The position numbers were made by a program, and so were the translations under genes. The notes beneath the pieces were generated by a model. It had not been told where the DNA came from. It worked only from the letters and a program-made list of their open reading frames with translations, and made no database searches. A stretch of 64,000 bases of DNA from positions 3,556,501-3,620,500 of the forward strand of contig CP126191.1 of NCBI GenBank assembly GCA_030272155.1, written 5' to 3'. Of the stretch, positions 47,522-57,558 are shown piece after piece. This stretch comes from Tetradesmus obliquus. Its lineage: Eukaryota > Chlorophyta > Chlorophyceae > Sphaeropleales > Scenedesmaceae. Position 1 is the first letter of the stretch. Each line of letters opens with the position of its first letter.

Positions 47522-48893
47522 TTGGTGTCAGCGACTGTACTGCTTAGAGGCAGCACACCTGGGAGGTGCCACTGCAGGCTGGAGGACAGCATACTCAAAG
47601 CGCGAGCAAAAGTGCGTCCTGCTGGCCGCACTTGTGTGCTCATGTTGCATGGATGTTCTGTAACACAGTCTGCAGCTGTCAGGCCATGCAGACGCACAGG
47701 TCTGTTCAGTCCTTGATGAACCGGCCGCTGACACTCTGAAGCTGCTGACCACCCACAGAAAGGAGGTCCGCTGTCTGCTGTGACGCCACATGCTGAGCCG
47801 CATGTTGAGTTGCAAGCCTCTATTCTTTCTCCTCACCTGGAAGAGGTTGCTGATGATGCTCACACAGCATGCTGTGCAGTGCAGTGTAGCTGTATTACAA
47901 GGACAACTGAAAGCACCAGTTTGTGTGTGGCTGTTTGTGCGCGCCACGGCCTCACTCCTCACCTGGAAGAGGTTGCTGATGATGCTCACGCAGCGCTCCT
48001 CCACCTCCTTGGCCACGTCCCTGTCGCTGGCATCACCCTTGCTGTTCTTGATCTTGGAGCGGCCCATGAAGATGGCAAACAGCTGCGCCAGCGCCCCAGC
48101 CTCAACCAGGCGGTCACACGCGGGAGGGCAGCTGCGGGAGCAGCAGCAGCGGCAGCAGCAGCAACGTGCGGTGCCAGCCTCAGGGTTCGGTTTGTCAGAC
48201 AATCAACAGCATGCACCGTGCTGCACGTGATAGTGGAGGGCATCCAGAGTTACACCCCAAGCTGTTGTAAGTACCAAACTCACTGCATCTACATCAGCAC
48301 ACACGCCAGTACTGCTGCGGACAGCACCAATTGCCTGCAGAGCCAGCACATGCAGAGCTGCACCCACAACGCCACGATGCACAACACAGCTTGCAGGAAA
48401 GCAAGCAGGTGACGCTGAGGCTGCATGCCAGGCTGCAGGCAGCTCTGTCGCTGTGCGGCTCACCGTGTTGTGGCAAAGTCGATGGCCTTGATGGCGCCAT
48501 ATCTGCTGGACTTCTTGCCCTTGAGCAGCAGGTGCATCAGCTCCACACCCTCACACTCCACAAAGGCAGCCCTGGCAGAAGCAGCAGCAGCAGGATAAGC
48601 AGCAGTGTCACCAAGGGTAGCAGGGTTGACAGCGGCTGTATGTCTGCCTGCACTCAGTGCACGGACCTTCAGGCACAGGCCATGCATCACACCATCCTTA
48701 CACACTTGCACCCCCTACACCTACCTGTTGGCCGGCAGCAGCAGGCATGAGCACAGCGTGTCGAACAGGTTCTCCACAAACTCCTGCTCCTCGGCATCAG
48801 CCGGCTCCCTGCTCTTGAAGCCAGCCAGGCACACCAGCAGCGTGTCGATGCCGTTGCTGCTGCCCAGCCGCCGCTGGTTGGCCTCGTGGCCCT

Positions 48894-48929
<36 letters not shown>

Positions 48930-50265
48930 GCAGTAACAGGCCGTAAGATGTTGAAAGACATTGAGAAGCACGGCTGTTGCTGTTGTGCTGTGTGTGTGGT
49001 TGCAAGGCAGCTTCGATAAACGGCGCCCCTGCATGATGCCAGTGCACACAGCTGCACGGCTAAATCATCTCGTGGCACAGACAGTGTCCCTGCAGTGCAA
49101 GCACTGACGTAGCCTGCCCTGCCTGAGTCCATCAGCTGCTGCCTACATGCTGCCTGCGTGCTGTTCACAGCTCATCACAGCACCAGCAAGCATCGGATGT
49201 GTTGGTGAGACAGTATGCATATTATGGTTGTGTGCCCGCGGCCGCACCTGCACCAGTATGCTGAGTATCTCGCTGGCGTACTGCTTGTTGCTGTCGCTGG
49301 CCTTGACGCGGATGCGCCCCAGCAGCCACTTCAGCAGCTTGCCGCGCTCCAGCAGCGACTCAGCAAGCGCGGGGCGCAGCTGCACAGGCGGGACATGAGG
49401 GCAGTCCGGACACGAAAAATAATTTGACTACAAAACTACATTTAATGCAGGTAGCGCTGGGTCAAGCATTCCGAGCACATGCAGGCACGCCAGCTTGCAG
49501 AGCATCCCATCCCATCCCATGTTGCCCCCCGGCCTGCCACATGCACCACCCCCTCCCACCCCCTCCCCCCCCCCCCCCCCCCCGCGCCTCACCTCCACTG
49601 CATGCTCGATCACCGCCAGGCCGTGGTTGACAGCCGCCGCCTCCTCCTCCACTGCCTCGCTCAGCTTGGCCATGCGCTCCACCAGCAGCTCCAGGCCGTT
49701 GGCCTCAGCCAGCGCGTCAACCAGCGCGCCAGCCACTGCCTGGTTGTCCTGCTCCTCGTCTGATGCATGGTGTGGCAATGGATGTGGAGGGTGGCAGACA
49801 GGGCACAGTGTTGGGTACTAGTAGCGGCGTTATGGCTGTTGTGGGATGTACATGGGTGGGAGGTAAGGCAGTGGCATGCGCATGGTGTAGTGCAGGCAAG
49901 GAACAGCAACATGACACGGCCCCGTCTCAAGCCAGACCAGACACCGATGCCGCAGCCAGGGGTGCCCATCGCTGTGTTTGTGCAGGACCTCAAACAGCCA
50001 GCATGCAGCAGCGCGGCTTTGACTATGCGCGCTGCGCCACGCTGCAATCTCCGCGCGGGCTGCTACAGCCTGCCCAACACCGGCCGCACATATATTTTGC
50101 CACGACATTCGCGCTCACCTGAGTCAGTCAGCTCCTGCAGCAGGTCCATGACCTCCACCGCAATGTCTGTGTTGTCGTGGCTCAGCAGCCCAGCCAGCGT
50201 GGCCACAGCGGTGCTGTCGATCAGCAGCGGGTACAGCGCGTTGGGGTCGGCAGCAACCTGCAGCA

Positions 50266-50309
<44 letters not shown>

Positions 50310-52257
50310 AAATCGCCAGCCGCAGCACCAGTTGGTAAGGTGCTTCAGTTACATGCTGCGGCTTTCAACTATGTATTGTGCACGGCCCTTTCGTCATGTA
50401 GACAGCCCCAACGTCACTTGCTAAATGCTCAGATGGCGGCCTGAACACGCGCATGGCAGGAATCGGCGCAAGCCACTGCCCTCTCTCCTCGCCTCGCTAA
50501 TAGTCACACCGCCACTGCCACCTGACCCCCACCAGCCACTGCACCAGCACTGCTGCTGCCGCACTCTTTGCCAGCCATCTGGGTCGCCCTTTGCCAACCC
50601 CATTGTTATAGCCGTCTGCTGCACTGCTGCAGTCCCCTGCTGCAGTCCACCTGCTACACTGCCGCCGTCCGCCGCAGTGCTGCTAACCCCGCTGCACTGC
50701 TGCGCTGCGCCTGTTTTCAACCACACACCTGCGCCAGGCTGCATATGAGGCTCAAAAGGCTGCTTCACTGTTGCTGGCTGACACTGCCACACACATGCGC
50801 ACCTGCGCCAGCCCCCGGATGAGGCTCATGAGGTCAACCTCGTTGTCGATGAAGCGCATGGGCTCATCAGCGTACTTCATGCGCAGCTCCAGGTTCTCCT
50901 TGGCCTGAGGAGGGCGGTGATGCGATGGGTTGGTGCCAGGGTTAGATTGTTGGCATTGTAGTTTGTTGCAGGGCAGCGGGTGTAGTGCAGACTCAAGACA
51001 GAATGCAAGAGCATGAGCGGGCGGGTACCATCTCCCGCGATCGCAGGGGCAAGCAGTCGCGGCAGGCGGCAGGCTGTACCACTGGGTGCCCTGCTGCAGG
51101 GCGCCGCAGCGGCTTATCAGCTGCTTGGCTGCCACCAGCAGCCTCACAACCTTGCCTGAAGCTCGCCAACTGCACAGATGCACAATGGCTGGCATCCCCC
51201 GCCTGTCCATGCATTGCCGCAGCTGTGCAGGGCATGGCTGTGGCCCACTGTGCTGCTGCTGCTGCTGCTGCTGCTCACCCGCTTGTCGAGTGCGTTCAGC
51301 ATCTTGCGGAGCGACTTTTCATCCAGCAGCTGCACCTGCAGCAGCAGAAGCAGCAAAACATAGATGCAATGCAGAAACATCAGCAGCTGGTGCAATCAAC
51401 AGGCATGGCAAGACACGCAGCAGTTGCCGTGTTTCGCACGCTAGGCAGCTGGAGTGCTGGCTCACTGCCAGCAGCAGCTGCTGCATCAAACGCTATCCCC
51501 CATCAGCACACCTGCAAGCCGCGCTGCACGCCCTACAAAACATCATCGACTGCACGCCTGCTGCTGCTACTGCTGCTGCTGCATATGCTGCCAGGTCATC
51601 AAGCAGCACCTAGCGCATGCGGTTAGCATGTATGATGTGTCAAAGCAGGTGGGGCCCAAAGCAGCTGCTGCACCAAATCCAGGCAGGGGCCCACCTCTGC
51701 TGCATCTGCCTGCTCCTCTGCCTGCCTCAGCAGCTCCTGAGGGTCCTGCCGCTGCCTGCCTGCTACTGCTGCTGCCTCAACCTCTAGCGGAGCATCACCA
51801 TCACGGTAATACCTGCAACCAGAGCCGCCCAGCACACAAGATAATGTCAACACAATGAAGATGAGTGGCTGAAGTATGTTGGCATGAAATTGCTGTCTGG
51901 CACAGCAGCAGCAGCAACTGCTGAAGCTGGACGTTCCAGCTGCAGCTTCAGCAGCAGGCTGCGCTGATGATGGTGGTGCAGGGCATGCAGGGCCAAATGG
52001 CAGGACTGCGCAGCCGTGGCGAGGCTCCTGCAAGCCACGAGCAGTGCGCACCCGGTGCCCTCCTCTGCTGTGCCAAAGTAGTAGCCCTGCTTGGGCCCTA
52101 GGAAGCGAGGTGCTGGCAGGAACTGCGGAACTTCTACTGCTGCTGGCTGCTGCTGGTGCTGCTGTGCTGCTGGAGCCTTGGCCTGCTGCTGTCCCACGAG
52201 CTCCTGGATGGCAGCATTGAGCACTGCCACAGGCTCGTCTGCCAGTCTGTAGTCCAT
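45118..52257 (-). CDS. CTNNBL1: Beta-catenin-like protein 1 (CTNNBL1) with a C-terminal RS-type tail
   Basis: ARM-repeat protein of the Prp19/CDC5L spliceosomal complex. Fifteen exons (52257-52052, 51812-51695, 51335-51279, 50904-50803, 50257-50119, 49759-49593, 49379-49248, 48891-48725, 48571-48464, 48131-47963, 47471-47377, 47089-46859, 46505-46310, 46023-45521, 45199-45118) close to 823 residues. CTNNBL1 signatures in order: LLDEKSLRKMLNALDKR, ELRMKYADEPMRFIDNEVDL, LLSHDNTDIAVEVMDLLQEL, AEEQEFVENLFDTLCSCLLL, EKVDRLMELLF and LLERLDAGLFTLQ. After this core (about residue 630) come ~190 residues: an acidic/Q-rich linker, then long RD/RE/RS repeats ending SRRSRSRSRSR. Animal CTNNBL1 (about 560 residues) ends soon after the core. 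Two introns carry copies of exon ends. Confidence 0.93.
47836..47872 (-). repeat. Intronic copy of a CTNNBL1 exon end plus donor
   Basis: cacctggaagaggttgctga then tgatgctcac repeats 47960-47989, the end of the exon at 47963. ctcctcacctgg at the border is identical in both. It lies ~90 bases past the real donor. Confidence 0.9.
48892..48929 (-). repeat. (CTG)n tract at a CTNNBL1 acceptor
   Basis: On the transcript strand about 12 CTG units end in the CAG acceptor of the exon starting at 48891. A further tract at 47486-47520 precedes the exon starting at 47471, and one at 50272-50308 precedes the exon starting at 50257. Confidence 0.93.
49565..49583 (-). repeat. Poly-C run of 19 (poly-G just inside a CTNNBL1 donor)
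   Basis: The homopolymer begins nine bases downstream of the donor of the exon ending at 49593 on the transcript. Confidence 0.9.
50722..50762 (-). repeat. Intronic copy of the CTNNBL1 exon-4 end
   Basis: cacctgcgccaggctgcata then tgaggctcaaaagg resembles cacctgcgccagcccccgga then tgaggctcatgagg at 50800-50833, the end of the exon at 50803. Confidence 0.7.
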
Positions 52258-52684
52258 ATTGGCTGCTGTCTGCTCGGCTGAGCAAGCAGTCCAGAGCAAG
52301 TGTATTGCTGTGCAGACAGAGTGGCCTTCACAGTGGCAGCATGCTGAGGCCTGTTATGTTCAGCTTATGATGATTTACAAACAAGATCAGCTGATCAGAA
52401 GTGCGTGCACTCCTGCAGAAGCACAAGCCGATTGTTTTGAATCCTTCAAAGAGCAGGTCGTCCCGCAGCAGCGTGTCCACATTCAAAGCGACAACATACG
52501 CACGGGATCTACCGGTAAGAGCGTGCTTTACGCTGTAAGGCTGTTTGTCACTCGAGTTTTTGCTGCACTGGACAGTCTCCTTTCGGTCGCAGGCACGTCT
52601 GTTGACGCATTGCTGCCAGCGTTTGTAGACGTAACAACACGTACAACTTGTGATCACGTTTTACCCACGACCCTTCACAGCACC
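52258..52684. promoter_or_regulatory. Divergent promoter region, CTNNBL1 (-) / Rieske protein (+)
   Basis: 427 bp between start codons, with A+T-richer stretches near 52350-52450. No specific element assigned. Confidence 0.5.
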
Positions 52685-54244
52685 ATGGCAGCAGCACTCT
52701 CCAGGCGCCAAGCCTTCTGTGCAGGCCGCGTATCCCGCAGCCAGACCGTGGTCGTGAGGGCTGCTACATGGCAGAAGGCCACAAGCAAGTCGGCTCTGTC
52801 CGCTGCCGGTGGCAAGCAGGTGAGACAGAATGGGTTGGTGGAAAGCAGCAGGCCACTGACTTGCTTGCAGCCCTCAGGAAGCCTCTGCAAGCACATTGGT
52901 GCGGAGATTGTGGCCAATACAGCACCAGTGGGTTTATACAGCTATGCCGTAGCTGGATGCGGTGGCGCTGCTGCCTTCCACAACACAGAGCAGTTGACAG
53001 CAATACTAGCAGTTGGTGACACCTGTGTCGTCAGGCATACCTGTCAGCAGTACGCACAAGAAGCAGCACGTCCAGGCAGGGACTACCCTGGTTCCTCCAC
53101 TGCAGCAGTAGTTGGTCAACATGGCATCACACCGCTATGGCGCTTCTGAAGTATGCTGTGCTTGTTCCTGCAGGTGGTTGAGCTGGGTGGAGCCAAGGTG
53201 CTGGTGGTGGAGACTGACGGCGAGGTGTACGCGGTCAGCAACAAGTGCTCCCACCTGGGCCTCCCCCTGGTTGGTGCGTGACACAGCTGCAGCTGCTCTT
53301 TTCTCATTGTTGCTGTAGACATTTGAGCTGCTTGCAGCTTCGTGTATCACCATGTCTCTATTTATATCTAATCTGTTGTGACGTATCCTCTTGAAAACAC
53401 TGATGGAAACCTCCTGCAGCTGAGTGAGGTCCACACCACCCAGAGCAGCAAACGTCAGCATGTTTGCAGCATGTACCACAGCAGTAGCAGCATCCTGACC
53501 AGCCATCTGGAGCGAGTGTTTGGCACAATTCAGCTGCGTGTGTCGCGCAGCCTGCAGCACTGGTTGGATGCCGAACGCACTGCTGCCGCTCAGCTGGGCC
53601 AAAATGGACATACTACAGCACCTTGTGCAGCACCTGAACGCTTCCGCTCTGCTGTATGTCGTGCTGTCATGCAGGCAAGACTGCTATGTTCCAGGTAGGA
53701 GCTGCTTGATGTTGATGCCTGTACACCAGCCATCAGCAGCTGCTGCAACAGGCGGGGCCAAACATCACCATCAGCAGCAGCTGCCTTGGCGAGTGCATTG
53801 GTGCAGCCTTCAAGCACAGCTGCGGCCCAGGCCAGGTGCTCTCTGCCTGGGACTGGAAGGCAGTTGTGCTGTACTACTGGGCCGGTAGTCCCACTTACAC
53901 TGCTGCCGCTGTCACCCTGCAGGGCCAGGTGTCCAACAAGTGCATCGTGTGCCCTGCGCACAACACCGCCTTTGACCTGGCCACCGGTAAGCCAGCCTGC
54001 TGTACGGCCATGCTGCACGCCCTTCACATTTCTGCACGCACATCTGCTGTTGCACCTGCCATGCATCTTCTGCATGCTGGGTGGCTCTGACACGTTGACA
54101 CGCATGGCATTGCCAACTCGCTTCGCATGCTCTTTTCGCTGCGATCAGCTGTGCATGATTGCAGCACTGTCTTCACTGGCTCGCTGAGCCCAGCAAGCAT
54201 CACTTGCCAGCGGGTGGCTTAACCCATGTCCTGCGCTGTGCTTC

Positions 54245-54292
<48 letters not shown>

Positions 54293-54428
54293 GCCAGGCG
54301 AGGTCAAGGGCGAGTGGTGCCCCAAGTTCCCCACGCTGCCGCTGGTGGGCAAGATCGGCGACAAGAAGCCGCTGCCCACCTACCAGTCCCGCGTGGACGA
54401 GGCCGGCAACATCGAGGTGTACGTGTAG
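52685..54428 (+). CDS. Small plastid Rieske [2Fe-2S] protein, PSB33/TEF5-like
   Basis: Rieske-fold iron-sulfur protein. Five exons (52685-52819, 53174-53273, 53675-53694, 53923-53986, 54298-54428) give 149 residues; the third is a 20-base micro-exon. The first ~28 residues (MAAALSRRQAFCAGRVSRSQ...) look like a chloroplast transit peptide. The cluster ligands are in CSHLGLPL and CPAHNTAFDLATG, with 22 residues between the first His and the second motif Cys. The C-terminal half (GEWCPKFP...GNIEVYV) follows the layout of plant PSB33/chlorophyte TEF5 as I remember it. It has no membrane segment, so it could instead be a soluble Rieske ferredoxin. The start context is CACCATGGC. Confidence 0.85.
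54246..54297 (+). repeat. (CTG)n tract at the Rieske last acceptor
   Basis: About 15 CTG units followed by ccgccag, the acceptor of the exon at 54298. Confidence 0.9.
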
Positions 54429-55760
54429 AGGGTTTGAGGAACCTCTGACAGACCATTGAAGAACGTTTGAAGGAGAGCAGCACTGCCAGGCTATGCGTAT
54501 TGTCAGGCTTGATGGCCAGCTGGCAGCCAGCTGCAGTCAGCTGGCAGAGGTGCAGTCGCCATGATGGGAGTTGCTGCAGCCTGAGAGAGCTGCATGGCGC
54601 AAGCGATGTTTGAAGCAATTTTGTGACTTGTTTTGGTGCAGTGATCTGTCGGTCACCACATCTTTCGGCGGGAGAAGCACACAACTGCCTGGTGAGAGAT
54701 TGCGGCACTGGGATGAGAGACCGTTGTGAGAGGCGTGTGAAATGTTGATGTGCAGGAGAACCCTTTTGATGTTGCATGCCCTGCATAAATTGGGCTGATG
54801 TTGCCAGACATATTGCTGCTTGGTGGCGTGTAAGAAGTCTGAAGATGGAGATGGCGGTGTTATGCTGTGGGCGGCCAAGTGGGCCAGGCAGTCTGGGAAC
54901 AAACTTGCAGGACCAGCAGCTGCGGGTCGTCTGTATTGTAGCAGTGCTGACGGTGGCTTAATCACAAGGGCATGAGACAATCAAAGCTGCTCTACACGTG
55001 CCATGGTGGACAACCATGCCATCCCACCAGTGGCCTTTCAAGGGCCGCCATAATGGTGGCACCATTGGTGGGGGATGGCACGTTGCGGGTGACCTGCTGC
55101 CCCCTGAGCCCTAGTAAAGTCGGTTGTCGCTTACCACATTCAGCTCTTTCCGCTAGACGAATGCACGATCGCGACCATGGTGTGAAGATACTAAACTGAC
55201 GCAAACGCACGGATCGGGGACGCACAGCTTTGGTAGCCACGAGGGACTGCAGCTGTGCACAGACCTGTCCTGAGGGTGAGGTTACCTAGCTTTAATAATA
55301 AAATTGATTGATATTTGGATGTCTTGGGCTGTTTCTAGGCAGCCATCGTGAATACCAATACAGTTGCAACAGGTGATGCTGCTGCAGCAGCGCAGCAGCA
55401 GCAGCTGTACACAGCACTAATGAAGCATAGACAAGCCCAAACAGCAGGTTCACTGCTTGCTTATGTCGCTGTTCTGCTTTTTTTGCGGGGTTTCAGCTGC
55501 AGTGACTGACAGCAGCAGCCGCAGCTTGGCGAGCCTAACCACCAGCAACTGTTCCGTACTGCTGAGCAGTGCAGCCCAACTGCTTTCACCGCTGTGACAT
55601 TTTTTAACTGCTTTTGTAAATGGCAACCTTCATCCAATATGCGCTTTATTGGCTATTTTTGCAGGACGGCAATTGCTTATAGACAGCCGCAAGCACGTCG
55701 TTGGTGGCAGCAGCAGCCCTAGCGTAGCAGCACAGCCAGACAGCAGCAGCAGCAGCAGCA
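54429..55760. other. Intergenic region, Rieske gene / TMEM208
   Basis: 1.3 kb with no gene recognised. It includes an A+T-rich stretch (taataataaaattgattg at about 55292). A TGTAA motif near 54829 may end the Rieske transcript, and a CAG-rich leader precedes the TMEM208 start. Confidence 0.5.
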
Positions 55761-56273
55761 ATGGCAGGCGCTGGCGCCAAGAAGCGCTCCGAGGAGAATG
55801 AGCGCACAGTGCGCAACATAGGCATCTACATCCTCGTCTGCGCAGCTGTCTTTGCTGCTGTGCGCCTTTGCCTCAGGCGCTCCAGCGCTGACTGGACCAC
55901 CTGGGCAGCTTTTGCAGGAACCATGCTGGTGCAAGGCATCTGCTACATCAGCATTGTGGCGGTAGCAAAGCCCGTTTATGACAATGGCGTGCTGCTTGAC
56001 GGCGGCGCTGATCTAGCAAAGGGTAGTATCAGCTATTACTTTGACCTGCTGTATGTCACAGGCTTTGTGCAGATCCTGGCCAGCTTCACTGTGTATGGCT
56101 GGTACTTGTACGCTGTAGTGCCAGCGTACGCAGGGTTCAAGCTGTTCCAGTTTGCTAAGCCGCTGCTGTGGGACAAGGCCAGCGGCGCTGAGGTGGAGGT
56201 GGATGAGGCCACGCGCAAGAAGCTGGAGCGCACGCAGCAGCGCGCAGAGCGGCGCAGAGTGAAGCGCTTCTAA
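55761..56273 (+). CDS. TMEM208: TMEM208/SND2 homologue, ER membrane protein
   Basis: Part of the SRP-independent ER-targeting (SND) route by family. Intronless, 170 residues, the usual family length. It starts with a basic segment (AKKRSEENERTVRNIG), followed by hydrophobic helices at about residues 22-38, 48-68 and 93-125. Family hallmarks are DNGVLLDGGADLAKG between the helix pairs, YVTGFVQILASFTVYGWYLY, and a basic C-terminal tail ending RRAERRRVKRF-like (ERRRVKRF). The ATG directly follows a CAG-repeat leader. The nearest TGTAA is at 56444, 171 bases past the stop. It is the only clearly single-exon recognisable gene in the window. Confidence 0.93.
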   Translation: MAGAGAKKRSEENERTVRNIGIYILVCAAVFAAVRLCLRRSSADWTTWAAFAGTMLVQGICYISIVAVAKPVYDNGVLLDGGADLAKGSISYYFDLLYVTGFVQILASFTVYGWYLYAVVPAYAGFKLFQFAKPLLWDKASGAEVEVDEATRKKLERTQQRAERRRVKRF

Positions 56274-57558
56274 GCGCTACCGCGCGAGGTAGCTAGTCGG
56301 GGCTGTGGCCTGTAGGCTGGCTGTACAGCACTTTGTGAGCTCCTTGGCAGCAGGCGAGCAGGGTCTGAGCATGGTTAATGTGGGGTGGTTAACCTAATTG
56401 CTCAACAGCAATTTGGTATTGAATATTTTGCCGGGAATGTTGCTGTAAGCAAGTTGGCAAGTCTTTGCATGGTAGGCTGTGCTGTGCTTATTGCAGCTGT
56501 TGGCAAGGCTGGTCTAGACTGTGTGGCTCCACGCTATCAATTGATTTGACGGCGCCATCGCTGTGGCTTGACTGGTAACAACATGATGATGAACAAACGG
56601 TGTGCTCCTGGCATATGCTGCCGGACGGCACTGTGCAGTGCCATGCGCGCAGTACTGGGCTCAACACACCTCTCTACAAACTCCATGTTACCATGTTAAC
56701 AGCAAGCGCCACAACTTGTCAGGCTGAAGCATCAACCCTGCATACGTCTTGTGCTTTTGCCATATGCATGTGTACACCGTCAACGGCGGTGTTCAAGCCA
56801 CAACATCATCATGATGCATGATGCCTGCTCAGGATCATTGACGAGCAACCCAGCCTACAAAGCCCATGCACACAAACCATCTGCTGCCAGCTGACAGTGA
56901 AGTGTACATGTCACTTAGACGGTCTACGGCATGCCTTGTTTTGTTCAATTAACTGGACAGCCTTGCAGCAGATTATGCCAGCATTGAACAAACACGCACC
57001 GTGCTGTGACAGCATGTACATCCCATCAACAGCATCATCATGGATGCCCAGCTTACACAGGAAGCAGCTGCTGCTGCGAGCAACAGCGTCCAAGCCTTTT
57101 GCCATCACAAGCCACCACAAGCCGGACAAGAGCTGCCAGCCAGTGGCCGCTCACACATGCTGATGCTTTCTATAATAGTGAACACACGGCAGCAAGTCAA
57201 ACCCAAACATGCGCCCAAGCACACAGGCGTGTTAAACCAGAGTTCAATGAAATCCCTGCAGTTGCTGAAGTCAAGTTCAACCTGCAGTTGCTGCAGCAGC
57301 AGTAGCAGTGCTGCACGCACCCAGGCCATGCAAAAACACAGCACCATCGCTGTCATGATGGAACAGCAGTGCAGCTTCCAGCCACTGCCTAGCCATTAAG
57401 CTGCAACATGCCATGCAGCGCAGGCAGCACGGAACTGAAGGCGCTGCTTAGCTAACACGTTGCTGCTGCACTGTCAGCAGCAGGAGCCTGCAGTGACGGC
57501 AGAGCTATGCACGCTCTCAGCCGCATGGATAGCAGGCGTGTAGGGCCAGTGCCGCTGC
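56274..57558. other. Convergent intergenic region, TMEM208 (+) / TMEM135-like (-)
   Basis: 1.3 kb holding two 3' flanks. The TGTAA at 56444 and a minus-strand TGTAA near 57053 are the likely poly(A) motifs. No gene seen. Confidence 0.5.

Noticed and set aside
31654..52257. A functional spliceosome gene cluster (U2AF65, CTNNBL1, RRM protein)
   Set aside because: Unrelated genes lie between them, on both strands; nothing suggests more than chance proximity.
52259..53149. 296-codon plus-strand ORF covering the Rieske first exon
   Set aside because: Starts from a non-ATG codon, reads through the promoter and first intron; only residues from the ATG at 52685 to 52819 are coding.
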